From: Thermogemmatispora carboxidivorans | GTDB taxonomy: Bacteria > Chloroflexota > Ktedonobacteria > Ktedonobacterales > Ktedonobacteraceae | Direction of reading: 5' to 3' | DNA length: 64,000 nt | NCBI RefSeq assembly: GCF_000702505.1 | Contig: NZ_JNIM01000001.1 | Coordinates: 3,658,001-3,722,000 of the forward strand | Position numbers and translations under genes: made by a program | The notes under the pieces: generated by a model | What the model saw: the letters and a program-made list of their open reading frames with translations, nothing else | The model's database searches: none | Told to the model about the DNA's origin: nothing | In this document: positions 8,326-17,406 of the stretch, piece after piece | Layout: each line of letters opens with the position of its first letter | Numbering within the stretch: position 1 is the first letter of the stretch

Positions 8326-9264
8326 TTATAGAATCTGCCGAACCTGCTCCACATCGGCGGCCATCTGCGCCTTCAAAGCTTCTATACTGTCAAAACGCCG
8401 CTCATCGCGTAACCGGGCGATGAATTCTACGAGAATGCGCTTGCCGTAGAGATCAAGCTCGACATCCAGCAGGTACGCCTCCACCAGTGGGCGCTCGCTG
8501 GGGAAATTGGGACGAATCCCGACGCTGACCGCACTCTTATAGACGTGAGGAGAAGAAAACACGTCACTCATTCCCACCTCCTCCACCGCCACCCGCGCCG
8601 CGTAGATGCCATTGGCTGGCAGCAGGCGATAAGGTTCTGGCACAATATTGGCCGTTGGGAATCCCAACAGCCTGCCACGATGATCGCCGTGTACCACGAT
8701 GCCGCTCAAGAGCAATGGATGTCCAAGCAGCTCGGCGGCCTCGCCGATGCGACCTGTGCTGACGAGCGCGCGAATCTCTGTACTACTCACGCGCACCCCA
8801 CGAATCTCCTCTAGTGGGAGCGCGTGGATCACCAGCCCATGCTCTGCGCCATAGTCTTGCAGGAAGGCAATATTTCCCTCACGATTGTGTCCCAGGCTGA
8901 AGTTTTCGCCTACCACAAGCCCTTTCAAGTCAAAGGCTGCGCGCAGCTCATCGAGAAACTGGCGAGCCGACATGGCTGCCACCTGCGGCGTAAACTGCAC
9001 CACAATGGAGTCCTCTACCCCGCCATAGCGCCGGGCCAGCGCCAGTTTCTCCTCCAGCGAGGTCAGGCACTGGAGGGGCACATGGGGCCGCACGACCGCC
9101 AGCGTATGCGGTTCAAAGGTCAGCAGTACCGGTTTACTGCCCAGGGTCGCCGCCAATGCTCGCAGCTCATGGAGCAGGCGCTGGTGTCCTCTATGAATGC
9201 CATCGAAGTTCCCGATGGTAATGACGATTGGTTCGTGCGCGGTTACGGTGGTTTGATAATTCAT
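8326..9264 (-). CDS. ribF: Bifunctional riboflavin kinase / FAD synthetase
   Basis: The 312-residue protein converts riboflavin to FMN and FMN to FAD. The N-terminal nucleotidyltransferase domain (about 10-160) has the nucleotide-binding motif ITIGNFDGIHRGHQ at about residues 16-28 and the RVSSTEIRALVSTGRIG segment. The C-terminal riboflavin kinase domain (about 185-312) has RGRLLGFPTANI and NGIYAARV. Length and order are normal for prokaryotic RibF. It follows truB after 143 bp, the usual order in rbfA-truB-ribF operons. Confidence 0.95.
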   Translation of the reverse strand: MNYQTTVTAHEPIVITIGNFDGIHRGHQRLLHELRALAATLGSKPVLLTFEPHTLAVVRPHVPLQCLTSLEEKLALARRYGGVEDSIVVQFTPQVAAMSARQFLDELRAAFDLKGLVVGENFSLGHNREGNIAFLQDYGAEHGLVIHALPLEEIRGVRVSSTEIRALVSTGRIGEAAELLGHPLLLSGIVVHGDHRGRLLGFPTANIVPEPYRLLPANGIYAARVAVEEVGMSDVFSSPHVYKSAVSVGIRPNFPSERPLVEAYLLDVELDLYGKRILVEFIARLRDERRFDSIEALKAQMAADVEQVRQIL

Positions 9265-9407
9265 AATGAATAGTGGTGGCCCTTTACGTTCTGCTCAGTG
9301 TCGCACCCGCAGCGGGCGTCTTAATAGTATCACAGCTCTAGTGGTCAGGCAACAATCGCGCGCTTTCTTAACCAGCCTGGGGGAATTGCCCGCCGTCGCC
9401 GTCCCGC

Positions 9408-10367
9408 TCAAGAGCGTCGTTCGGGTCCAAAGACCCGCATCGGCTGCCAGAGCTGCTGCTCCGGCTTCCAGGCAGCTAAGGCCCAGGTTCGCCCCTGCTC
9501 GTCGCAGATGCGCGCCAGTCGCGGCTCTTCTTCCTGCAGGGAAGCGGTCGCGCGCCAGCCAGGGCCCGTGACCCGGGAAGGCCAGAGGCCAGCCTCTGGC
9601 CCAGGGGCGCGAAAGCTGTTCCCATGCAGGACCCGCTGCAGGGTTCTGGCATCGACGACGAGCGCCGGGTAATGCTGGAGAGCAATATCCAGCGGCAGAA
9701 GATAGCGCTCAAGCTGACCGCTCTCCGCTGCCTCGGCCAGCTGCTCCAGGGTGATGCTCTCCTGCAGAATCAAAGGTCCGCTGCGCGTCCGTAGCAAGGC
9801 GCTCAGATAGGCCCCACAGCCGAGGCGCTGGCCCAGGTCGTGGGCCAGCGAACGAATATAGGTTCCCTTGCTGCACTCGATCTCAAGCTGGAGCCGCGGC
9901 TTTTCCCAGGCGAGGAGGACAAGGCGCTCGATCACGACAGGCCGAGCCTCCAGCTTGAGGCTTTCGCCAGCCCGGGCGCGACGATAGGCCGGCTCCCCCT
10001 GGAGCTTGATCGCCGAGTAAGGTGGAGGGACCTGCAGCTGCGGTCCGAGAAAGGCGCGCAGGACTCCCTCAAGCTGCTCACGGGTGAAATCTGGCACTGG
10101 CTGCATGCTCAGAATTCGCCCCTCGCGATCATAGGTGTCGGTCTCTCCTCCCAGAACAATCTCAGCCTGATAGGCTTTACCGCTCTCGCTGAGATAGTCG
10201 GCCACGCGCGTGGCGAGGCCGACGCAGATGGGTAGCACCCCACGAGCAAGTGGGTCCAGCGTTCCCGCATGGCCCACACGCCGCTGGTGCAGGAGACGGC
10301 GCACGCGCGCCACAACATCGTGCGAGGTGAGACCTACGGGCTTGTTGATGTTGAGGATGCCGTCCAT
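9408..10367 (-). CDS. truB: tRNA pseudouridine(55) synthase TruB
   Basis: The 319-residue protein makes pseudouridine 55 in the T-loop of tRNAs. The catalytic motif GHAGTLDPLARGVLP places the nucleophilic Asp at residue 38. Also seen are the N-terminal GILNINKPVGLTSHDVV block, the PPPYSAIKLQGEPAYRRAR substrate loop, and CSKGTYIRSLAHDLG. The last ~60 residues form a PUA-like RNA-binding extension. The start lies 34 bases inside the 3' end of nrnA, so translation of the two is probably coupled. Confidence 0.95.
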   Translation of the reverse strand: MDGILNINKPVGLTSHDVVARVRRLLHQRRVGHAGTLDPLARGVLPICVGLATRVADYLSESGKAYQAEIVLGGETDTYDREGRILSMQPVPDFTREQLEGVLRAFLGPQLQVPPPYSAIKLQGEPAYRRARAGESLKLEARPVVIERLVLLAWEKPRLQLEIECSKGTYIRSLAHDLGQRLGCGAYLSALLRTRSGPLILQESITLEQLAEAAESGQLERYLLPLDIALQHYPALVVDARTLQRVLHGNSFRAPGPEAGLWPSRVTGPGWRATASLQEEEPRLARICDEQGRTWALAAWKPEQQLWQPMRVFGPERRS

Positions 10368-11392
10368 TGCTCCTTTCCCCGCCGTAGCTCGTCTTCCAGC
10401 CTGGCCACAACAAAGGGAATCGCCTGCTCCAACGGCAGATCAAGCGCAGCACCAGCGGCACGGGCATGGCCACCGCCACGCCCCAGGCGCTGGCAGATCT
10501 CTGCAGCGTTATAGGGAGCCGCACAGCGCAAGCTCAGGCGGGTCGTGCCCGGGTCGCCGTAGCTCTTGAAGAAAGCCGCGATTTTCACCCCTTCGATATC
10601 ACGGAGCAGGCCGGCCAGATTGTCATCCATCTCTGGCAAGGCTCCGGTCTCGGCCAGGGTGGCATCGCTGGCCCAGGACCAGATCAGCTGCCCATCACAG
10701 GCCGTCTGCGCTTGCAGCAGGACCCTGGCGCGTAGGCGCTCCTGGGCCAGCGGATGCGTCCGAAAGACGGCCTGAGCGATTGGCTCGGGCGAGGCCCCGG
10801 CTCGCAGCAGCAGGGCCGCCGCCTCCAACGTCCGAGACGTGGTGCTAGGGAATTGGAACGAGCCAGTATCGGTCATCAAGCCTGTCAGCAAACAGAGCGC
10901 CGCCTCCGGCGTCAGTGGCAGCTGAGCCTGCTGTTGGAAGAGGACCAGCAGCTCCGCCGTAGCTGCCGCCGTTGGATCGATGATCGTCACCTGCCCACAG
11001 CCCGCACTGCTGATGTGGTGATCAATGTTGAGCAGCGGGACCTGCTCCAGGAAGGAGCGATGGCGCTCGTAGAGGCTACCAAAACGCGGCAGTTCTCCAG
11101 CATCAAGCGCTATCACGAGATCGAAATCCTCATCCCCCAGGTCCTGCTGAAAGCGCTCCTGAGCAGGAAGGAAGGAGAAAGCCCGCGGTGGCGGGTCGGC
11201 ACAGCAGGGCACTGCGCCCTTGCCCAGAGCCCAGAGCATATGCGCCAGTCCCAGGGCGGAGCCAAGACAGTCCCCATCGGGATGCTCATGGGCCAACAGG
11301 GCTACGCGCCGGGCCGGACGCAGCAAGGCCACCGCGCGCGCCACCTGGTCCGCTGGTAGCTGAGACGCCAGAGCAGTCGCAGATGTGCTCAT
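10334..11392 (-). CDS. nrnA: Bifunctional oligoribonuclease / PAP phosphatase NrnA (DHH family)
   Basis: The 352-residue DHH/DHHA1 protein degrades nano-RNAs and dephosphorylates 3'-phosphoadenosine 5'-phosphate. Metal-binding motifs are seen in order: HEHPDGD (35-41), ALDAGE (Asp97), NIDHH (122-126) and GLMTDTGSFQF. The C-terminal DHHA1 motif RGGGHARAAGA lies near residue 315. The start codon overlaps the rbfA stop as ATGA (11389-11392), and the C-terminus overlaps truB by 34 bases. The gene is commonly found between rbfA and truB in Gram-positive-type operons. Confidence 0.93.
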   Translation of the reverse strand: MSTSATALASQLPADQVARAVALLRPARRVALLAHEHPDGDCLGSALGLAHMLWALGKGAVPCCADPPPRAFSFLPAQERFQQDLGDEDFDLVIALDAGELPRFGSLYERHRSFLEQVPLLNIDHHISSAGCGQVTIIDPTAAATAELLVLFQQQAQLPLTPEAALCLLTGLMTDTGSFQFPSTTSRTLEAAALLLRAGASPEPIAQAVFRTHPLAQERLRARVLLQAQTACDGQLIWSWASDATLAETGALPEMDDNLAGLLRDIEGVKIAAFFKSYGDPGTTRLSLRCAAPYNAAEICQRLGRGGGHARAAGAALDLPLEQAIPFVVARLEDELRRGKEQWTASSTSTSP

Positions 11393-11832
11393 TCCGCCTC
11401 CATTGAATCAGAGGTCTGACCTTGCTGTTCTTCAGCGTCCGGCTGAGCGGAAAGGGCCGCCTGAGATCCTTGCTGCTGCTGAGCATGTTCTTGCTCGATC
11501 TGCTTGATAAGCTCCATGACCTGGGCCCCTTTTTCCAGAGAGAGATCCAGCTTGAAGACCAGCTCAGGTACATGGCGCAGCACCAGACGGCCCGCCAGCT
11601 CATGGCGCAGGAAGCCGGTCGCGCGCTTGAGGGCGGCCATCGTATTGTGGCGTTCCTCATCGCTGCCCAGCACGCTGACATAGACCTTGGCGTGGGCCAG
11701 ATCACCGCTGACCTCTACTCGCGTAATGCTGACAAAGCCGATGCGCGGGTCCTTCATGCGCGTGCGTAGCAGATCGCTGAGTTCCTCGGCAATCAACTCA
11801 CCCAGCTTTTCCTGGCGATACAGGTTTGGCAT
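11389..11832 (-). CDS. rbfA: 30S ribosome-binding factor RbfA
   Basis: The 147-residue protein assists late 16S rRNA processing and 30S maturation and matters in cold growth. The KH-like core covers residues 1-110: YRQEKLGELIAEELSDLLR, KDPRIGFVSITRVEVSGDL, AKVYVSVLGSDEE, LRHVPELVFKLDLSLEKG. A Gln/Glu-rich tail of about 30 residues is longer than in most RbfA proteins. It starts 21 bp after infB and overlaps nrnA by the ATGA junction. Confidence 0.94.
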   Translation of the reverse strand: MPNLYRQEKLGELIAEELSDLLRTRMKDPRIGFVSITRVEVSGDLAHAKVYVSVLGSDEERHNTMAALKRATGFLRHELAGRLVLRHVPELVFKLDLSLEKGAQVMELIKQIEQEHAQQQQGSQAALSAQPDAEEQQGQTSDSMEAE

Positions 11833-11853
11833 GACCTATCCCCTTCCTGGGCC

Positions 11854-14304
11854 TCAATCCTTTTCCTGCCTGAAGGCTTCAATGATATCGCCAACTTGCA
11901 CGCTACTGAAGCCTTCAATGATCATACCACATTCATAACCGGAGGCCACTTCACGCACATCATCTTTGCCGCGCCGCAACGAGGCTACGCGACTCTCGTG
12001 CACCTTCGCTCCGTTACGCAGCACGCGCACCTGTGAAGCGCGGGTAATCTTGCCATCCGTGACGCGGCAGCCGGCGATCACGGTATTCTTGCCGCTGCGG
12101 AAGAGCTGCAGCACCTCGGCATGGCCCTCGACCACCTCGTGATAGGTTGGCTCCAGGAGGCCCTTGAGAGCGGCCTCGATGTCCTCGATCAGCTGGTAGA
12201 TCACATCATAATAGCGGATCTCGACGCCCTCTTTCTGAGCCTGGCGTAGAGCGGCGTTATCGGCCTTGACGTTGAAGCCGATAATGATGGCGCCGGAGGC
12301 GGCAGCCAGATGGACATCGGTCTCAGTGATATTGCCAACGCCCTCGTGGATCAGGTGCAGCTTGATCTTCTCCTCGCCCAGCTTGAGCAAGGCATTCTTG
12401 ATAGCCTCGACCGTGCCCTGAACATCGCATTTGAGGACGATATTCAGCTCTTTGGCCTTTCCTTCCTGCATCTGCATATAGAGGGTATCGAGGCTGACAT
12501 GTCCTGGTAAGCTGTTCTCGGCCCGGCGCTGCTCAGCGATCTCTGCGGCGCGCTGCTTGGCCGTGCGCTCGTCAGACACGACTTCGAGGCGATCGCCAGG
12601 CTGTGGTACCTCTGGCAGGCCAAGGATACTCACCGGCGTGCTGGGAGGCGCCTTCTGAATGCGCTTGCCACGGTCGTTGAACATAGCGCGTACCTTGCCA
12701 GCCAGAGGCCCGACGACAATATAGTCGCCCATCTTGAGGGTCCCTTCCTGGACCAGGATAGTGGCCATGGGACCGGTGCTCTTCTCCAGCTTGGCTTCGA
12801 TGACGACGCCTACAGCCGGGCGGTTCGGATTCGCCCGCAGGTCCTGCATCTCAGCAACGAGCAGGATCATCTCTAACAGCTCGTCGATGCCAGCCCCCGT
12901 GCGGGCCGAGATAGGCACGCAGACCGTGTCGCCGCCGTAGTCCTCGACGATCACGCCGATCTCAGCAAGCTGCTGTTTGACCAGGTCAGGGTTGGCCGTC
13001 GGCTTGTCGACCTTGTTGATGGCGATGATGACCGGCACATTGGCTGCGCGAGCGTGATCAATGGCCTCACGGGTCTGCGGCATCACCCCATCATCAGCCG
13101 CGACGACAATGACAGCAATGTGGGTAACTTGGGCCCCACGCGCGCGCATGGCGGTAAAAGCCTCGTGGCCAGGCGTATCGAGGAAGGTGATCTTTTTCCC
13201 CTTGACTTCCACCTGGTAGGCCCCAATATGCTGAGTGATACCACCAGCCTCTTCGGCAGCCACACGGGTTTTACGGATCATGTCGAGCAGGGTGGTTTTC
13301 CCGTGATCAACATGGCCCATAATGGTGACCACCGGAGGAATAGGGACAGTATTCTTGTCTTCGCGCGCCGCTTGCAAGACGGCGCTGGTCGGCAGCGCTC
13401 CCTGCTGCAGGCTGGTGCTCGTCGGCGAGATGACCTGCGGCGTCGGCTCAAAGCCTAGATCGCGCGCTACCAGGGCAGCCTGCTCGTAATCGACAACCTG
13501 GTTAATGCTGGCAAAGATGTGATGTTTGATCAGATGACGGATGATCTCCGTAGGCGTCGCATGCAGAAGCTCGGCCAGGTCTCTGACGACAATCTGCGGC
13601 GGAATAGCCACAGGACCAGTCGGGGGCTTCTCCCTGACGACGCTGCCATGCCGTTCATGACTGCGCTGAGCCGAGGAGCCAGGCCGTCCTCCGCCACCAG
13701 GACGGGGACGAGCGCCAGGCCGCGAGGCCGATGAGGCCGGCGCCGGGGCATGAGTGCCAGCCCCCCCTCCAGCTGTGGGACCCACCCCTGCGTGCCCACC
13801 ACCACGAGTGGCAGTGGCCCCCCCAGACAGTCCACCACCACGAGAAGCCCCCCCAGATACTCCACCACCGAAAGCTCCTCCTCCCGCCGTTGATCTGCCC
13901 ACTCCCCCACCCGCGGGCGAAGAAGATCGCTGGAACTGCGATCCTCCTCCGGGCCGCTGACTTCGCTGACCGTTCCCCGGCCCTGGCCGTTGGGCCTGAA
14001 CGGGCGCAGCCCCGGCCCCACTCTGCTGCGACGGCTGCACTGCACCGCCGCCATGTTGCTGGTGCTGCTGGTGCTGCTGGTGCTGCTGGTGCTGCTGGTG
14101 CTGCGGCTGACTGCGCGCCGGAGGAGCACCCGCCGGCGGCGCATTACGGCGCTGAGCACCTTGAGCGCCTGGCTTGGTCGAACGTTCCTGACCGCCCTGT
14201 GTGGCGTTCTCAGTCTTCGGGCGAGTGCCGGTAGTACGGCTGCGCGTCGTCGCTGCCTTCGCCTGCTCGTTGGTATTCGTGGTTGATTCAGATGTATTTC
14301 TCAT
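11854..14304 (-). CDS. infB: Translation initiation factor IF-2
   Basis: The 816-residue GTPase places initiator tRNA on the 30S subunit. Residues 1-230 are low-complexity: a Gln/His run at about 68-84, then Gly/Ser/Ala-rich sequence. Residues ~235-290 form the IF2_N domain ([18 protein letters not shown]). The G domain holds GHVDHGKT (330-337), DTPGH (376-380) and NKVDK (430-434). The C-terminal domains carry GSQ-free EF-Tu-like barrels and the final fMet-tRNA-binding segment. ATG 14304 has AAGGGAG ten bases upstream. Its own promoter (14701-14729) would give a long leader. Confidence 0.97.
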   Translation of the reverse strand: MRNTSESTTNTNEQAKAATTRSRTTGTRPKTENATQGGQERSTKPGAQGAQRRNAPPAGAPPARSQPQHQQHQQHQQHQQHQQHGGGAVQPSQQSGAGAAPVQAQRPGPGNGQRSQRPGGGSQFQRSSSPAGGGVGRSTAGGGAFGGGVSGGASRGGGLSGGATATRGGGHAGVGPTAGGGAGTHAPAPASSASRPGARPRPGGGGRPGSSAQRSHERHGSVVREKPPTGPVAIPPQIVVRDLAELLHATPTEIIRHLIKHHIFASINQVVDYEQAALVARDLGFEPTPQVISPTSTSLQQGALPTSAVLQAAREDKNTVPIPPVVTIMGHVDHGKTTLLDMIRKTRVAAEEAGGITQHIGAYQVEVKGKKITFLDTPGHEAFTAMRARGAQVTHIAVIVVAADDGVMPQTREAIDHARAANVPVIIAINKVDKPTANPDLVKQQLAEIGVIVEDYGGDTVCVPISARTGAGIDELLEMILLVAEMQDLRANPNRPAVGVVIEAKLEKSTGPMATILVQEGTLKMGDYIVVGPLAGKVRAMFNDRGKRIQKAPPSTPVSILGLPEVPQPGDRLEVVSDERTAKQRAAEIAEQRRAENSLPGHVSLDTLYMQMQEGKAKELNIVLKCDVQGTVEAIKNALLKLGEEKIKLHLIHEGVGNITETDVHLAAASGAIIIGFNVKADNAALRQAQKEGVEIRYYDVIYQLIEDIEAALKGLLEPTYHEVVEGHAEVLQLFRSGKNTVIAGCRVTDGKITRASQVRVLRNGAKVHESRVASLRRGKDDVREVASGYECGMIIEGFSSVQVGDIIEAFRQEKD
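14056..14106 (-). repeat. 9-bp tandem repeat inside infB (His-Gln-Gln run)
   Basis: Five near-perfect 9-base units (ctgctggtg on the plus strand; the first has one mismatch) and a partial sixth encode a Gln-His-Gln run in the disordered IF-2 N-terminus. The period is a multiple of three, so copy-number change would keep the frame. Confidence 0.85.
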
Positions 14305-14839
14305 GAAGAAGACTCCCTTCTATCGAGAATGATGCGCCACAATTGGCGGTGGAGACCTCTCTTCACAGCCACAACAAAGGACTGTCACCTTCCCTTCCAC
14401 AAAGGCAGGCGCCATTCAGCTGAAGGGAGGAGACAGCCCTCGCTAATGCAGGCCAGGCATGTTTGTCTCAGTCTGCGCACTCTGGCGTAGTTGCTGCTAT
14501 GGTTATCCTAGCATAGCCCTTGCTCCGCAAACATTGGCGCACCACGTCTGCCCTGTAGACGAGGGGCTGTGTCTCTGTAAAGAAGAGTCAAGATTGCGTG
14601 ACACATACAACAATGATCACAAGGAAAGCGCTCACTGGCTTCCCGTTTCCCCGTCCTGGACACGGTAACAAAGGATTCAGAAAGCTGCGAACTTTTCTTC
14701 AGTATAGCCTACTCGCTGGACCCTTGCAACCCGCTACGGTTGAGCCTCTAGCCAATTTTCTCCCTGACCCTGTCGCCCTGTCCTGCCATGTGCCAGCTGA
14801 AACAGGACAGGAGGCCAGAGGAGCCAGGAGCCTGGGCCC
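14305..14839 (-). other. Long infB leader region
   Basis: The 535 bases between ylxR and infB hold no convincing coding frame and no ylxQ (L7Ae-like) gene, which often sits here. The infB promoter at 14701-14729 leaves about 390 nt of untranslated leader. I could not assign a known riboswitch or leader-RNA family. Confidence 0.5.
14701..14729 (-). promoter_or_regulatory. Internal promoter of infB
   Basis: The minus strand has TTGCAA (14724-14729), a 17-base spacer and TATACT (14701-14706). This would let infB and downstream genes be made independently of nusA-ylxR. Confidence 0.6.
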
Positions 14840-15193
14840 TCACGGCACGGGCCTGGCAAGGCCACTGGGAGGTTGCTCCTCGCGTGGCAACGTGGCCAGG
14901 TACTCCTCCAGCGCTGCCCGATCCTCGGCAGAGAGCGGCTGCTCAAATTCGTGCTCTAACAGGCAGCGATCGCCCGCCTTTTTCACTCTGAGCGCCTTTT
15001 GCCAGCAGGAATAGCGAGCGCAGAGATAAGCGCCGCGCCCGGACTTCTTACTGGTTGGGTCGAGGAGAATTCGCCCCTCGGGTGTGCGCACAATGCGCAA
15101 TAGCTCACGCTTTGGCCTGGTCTCGCGGCAGGCAATACAGGTACGCAGCGGAACGTGTTTCTGGCGCCCTCCCTTAGCGGCTTTGGCCATCAT
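14840..15193 (-). CDS. ylxR: RNA-binding protein YlxR (RnpM, DUF448)
   Basis: The 117-residue protein contains the DUF448 core: VPLRTCIACRETRPKRELLR at about 15-34, then GRILLDPTSKKSGRGAYLC at about 42-60 with the conserved GRGAY motif, then a basic WQKALRVKK helix. YlxR binds RNA and, in Bacillus, was shown to modulate RNase P (hence RnpM). Its place between nusA and infB is the standard one and confirms the call. Two adjacent ATGs (15193, 15190) make the start uncertain by one codon. A 255-bp gap containing a (GACA)7 repeat separates it from nusA. Confidence 0.92.
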   Translation of the reverse strand: MMAKAAKGGRQKHVPLRTCIACRETRPKRELLRIVRTPEGRILLDPTSKKSGRGAYLCARYSCWQKALRVKKAGDRCLLEHEFEQPLSAEDRAALEEYLATLPREEQPPSGLARPVP

Positions 15194-15387
15194 GAGATAC
15201 TACTCCTCCCCTTTCTTCTCAAGAGACTGCTCAGTGATGCTTGCCAGCCTCAGCCACGGAGAGGCCTCGGACAGGCTTGCCGCAGCCCATCCCTGCCTCC
15301 TCACCCCCCTAGCTGGACCTACTTTCTGACTTACCTACCCAAGGGAAGGCCAGATGACAGCCTGCCGAGAGTGGAGAAGAGAAGGCC

Positions 15388-15415
15388 GACAGACAGACAG
15401 ACAGACAGACAGACA
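15388..15415. repeat. Tetranucleotide microsatellite (GACA)7
   Basis: Seven perfect GACA units lie in the untranslated gap between the nusA stop and the ylxR start. On the transcribed strand it is (TGTC)7. The length is unusual for a bacterial intergenic region and could change by slippage. Confidence 0.9.
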
Positions 15416-15448
15416 AGGTGAAGGTGCCGGAGGCAAGTGAGCAGCCCT

Positions 15449-16609
15449 TTAGCGATATCTCCCGCCGCGTGACGAGGAGGAGCGCCTGCCACCGTCATGG
15501 CGTCCTCGCTCACGGCGAGCGCTGACGGACGAGATCGCTTCTGCTACAGCTTCCTCATAGACCTCGCCCTCGGCAGGCTTGACCACATCGACGCGCCAGC
15601 CAGTGAGCTTGGCAGCCAGGCGCGCGTTCTGCCCATCTTTACCGATGGCGAGCGAGAGCTGCTTCTCGGCAACCACCACCTGGGCGGTACGTTCGGCCTC
15701 CCGCAGTTCGACACGCAGAGGTTTCACAGGGCTGAGAGCATTCGCCACGAAGGTCGCCGGGTCGGGGCTCCACAGGATAATATCAATCTTCTCATCGCTT
15801 AGCTCGCGCACAATATTATTGATGCGCGATCCCCGTACCCCGACACAGGAGCCGATGGGGTCCAGGCCCTCCTGGTGAGCCACCACCGCCACTTTGGTCC
15901 GGCTGCCCGGCTCGCGGGCAATAGCCTTGATCTCGACCATACCCTCGTAAATCTCGGGCACCTCGGCCTCGAAGAGGCGCCGCACCAGGTCGCGATGGGA
16001 ACGCGAGGCGACAATCTGCAAGAGCCGCCCCTGGACACGACGCACATCGACAATGTAGACACGCAACCGCTGGCCAACCCGATAGTGCTCGCTAGGAACC
16101 TCTTCGCTGAAGGGCATCAAGCCCTCGACCTTATCAACGCGGTCAAGATCGAAGTCGAGCACCCATCCCCGCGCCGGATCACGGCGCGTGATCGTTCCCA
16201 GCCGGATCTCGCCCACCCACTCTTTGAGCTGCTCATAGAGATGCTCATGCTCGGCCTCGCGAATGCGCTGCAGGATCACCTGCTTGGCCGTCTGGGTAGG
16301 AATGCGCTCGAAGATGTGCGATGAGTCCACTTCAATCGTTTGCCCCAGGGCGGCCTTCGGTATGAGGCGCTGGGCCTCCGCCAGCGAGATTTCCTCGTTG
16401 GGATCTTTGACCTGGGCAACCACTCGCTTGGTGGTCCAAACGTGGACCTCGCCGTTCTTGTCCACCTCGATGCGCACGTTGTCCCCGCCCCCGAAGCTCT
16501 TGCGGTAGGCTGATAAGAGGGCATTGGCCACGGTCTCCATGACCACTTCGCGGGGCAATCCTTTTTCGGCAATCAACTGCGCAATAGCAGCCTGAAATTC
16601 GCTTCTCAT
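15449..16609 (-). CDS. nusA: Transcription termination/antitermination factor NusA
   Basis: The 386-residue protein has an N-terminal RNA-polymerase-binding domain (about 1-125, with AQLIAEKGLPREVVMETVANAL and AYRKSFGG). An S1 domain follows (about 130-200, GTITRRDPARGWVLDFD), then two KH domains (about 205-345) with the hallmarks REPGSRTKVAV, DPIGSCVGVRGSRI and SLAIGKDGQNARLAAKLTGW. The last ~25 residues are Arg/Gly/Ser-rich. No acidic repeat domains follow, as is usual outside Proteobacteria. It is the first gene of the operon with its own promoter at 17042-17070. rimP, normally just upstream, is absent here. Confidence 0.97.
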   Translation of the reverse strand: MRSEFQAAIAQLIAEKGLPREVVMETVANALLSAYRKSFGGGDNVRIEVDKNGEVHVWTTKRVVAQVKDPNEEISLAEAQRLIPKAALGQTIEVDSSHIFERIPTQTAKQVILQRIREAEHEHLYEQLKEWVGEIRLGTITRRDPARGWVLDFDLDRVDKVEGLMPFSEEVPSEHYRVGQRLRVYIVDVRRVQGRLLQIVASRSHRDLVRRLFEAEVPEIYEGMVEIKAIAREPGSRTKVAVVAHQEGLDPIGSCVGVRGSRINNIVRELSDEKIDIILWSPDPATFVANALSPVKPLRVELREAERTAQVVVAEKQLSLAIGKDGQNARLAAKLTGWRVDVVKPAEGEVYEEAVAEAISSVSARRERGRHDGGRRSSSSRGGRYR

Positions 16610-16696
16610 GATGCCTTCTCCCTCCCGCTCGCTGGTCGCCCAGTAGACACTTACTGCAAGTTGTTCGAGTGCAAAGAAAAAGTCCCTGGCAAGCAG

Positions 16697-16719
16697 AAAA
16701 GTGGGGGGCCCCCACTTTT
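16697..16719 (-). terminator. Attenuator-like palindrome in the nusA leader
   Basis: An almost perfect 23-bp palindrome, AAAAGTG-G6-C5-ACTTTT, lies about 90 bases before the nusA start, downstream of its promoter. As RNA it forms a G/C-rich stem ending in UUUUC, like a short intrinsic terminator. Control of nusA by its own product is known in other bacteria; its use here is inference. Confidence 0.5.
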
Positions 16720-17041
16720 CTCAAGGTTCCTCTATGTTCTGTCAATTACCCCACGACAGAAATCGGGGCTTGCCCGCAGCTTCATCAGCCCGGGCTTCGG
16801 GGCTGATTGACAACAGCCCTCTCTCCAGGATAGAGCAGGCGGCAGGATTGACCCCTCCCCTCCCTCTCCCCTGCGTCAGGCGAGACGAAGCCGTTACTGA
16901 CCCGCGGCCAGTGCCTTTAGCCTCACCAGCATGAGGAGAGCATGAGAGGGTCCCAAGCGTCAATCCCTCGCGGACAACAAGCAAGGAGACGCATTTCTCC
17001 CCGCCTCAAGCTTGAGGTCCCTAGCGGCCCATCCTCATAGT

Positions 17042-17070
17042 ATTATATCATGTTATCTTTTTCAACGCAA
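17042..17070 (-). promoter_or_regulatory. Promoter of the nusA operon
   Basis: The minus strand has TTGCGT (17065-17070), a 17-base spacer and a perfect TATAAT (17042-17047), about 430 bases before nusA. Confidence 0.65.
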
Positions 17071-17107
17071 GGCAGGGCGAAGAGCTTGCGATTCGTTTCC
17101 CCGCCTC

Positions 17108-17152
17108 TTGATTTTTCTCTCAAGACAGGCTATACTCTAAATGATTATTTAG
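17108..17152 (+). promoter_or_regulatory. Promoter of the cysteine hydrolase with adjacent dyad
   Basis: TTGATT (17108-17113), a 17-base spacer and TATACT (17131-17136) form the promoter. Directly after it, CTAAAT-GATT-ATTTAG (17137-17152) is a perfect inverted repeat over the predicted start site and could be a repressor site. Confidence 0.55.
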
Positions 17153-17406
17153 TGTAGATTTGACACTTTCTCTGTCTCTCTGATCCGGCGAGCGCCTGGC
17201 TGGCCAGCGGGAGGAGGGGTCTTCTTCCCCTCTCCAGGCCACGGGCCAGCTTCGTCTCGCCTCGCGCTCGCTGCGTTGCCGTTCTAGACGCGGGCAGTAG
17301 GCCCAGACAGGGCAGGTCGCCCCTGTGGCCGGTCACCGCTCCTGGGGTCGCGCTCTGCCTCGCGGCCTCTGCCTCGCGACGTTGGTCTGGATGAGGGAGT
17401 CTACTG

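Larger units (their letters stand above)
16610..17406. other. Divergent control region between nusA and the hydrolase gene
   Basis: The 797 bases hold the nusA promoter and leader with its palindrome, and the rightward promoter of the cysteine hydrolase. No rimP and no tRNA gene (often found upstream of nusA) is seen. No coding frame is convincing. Confidence 0.6.

Noticed and set aside
14056..14106. Possible intergenic variable repeat
   Set aside because: It lies inside infB and encodes a His/Gln run in frame.
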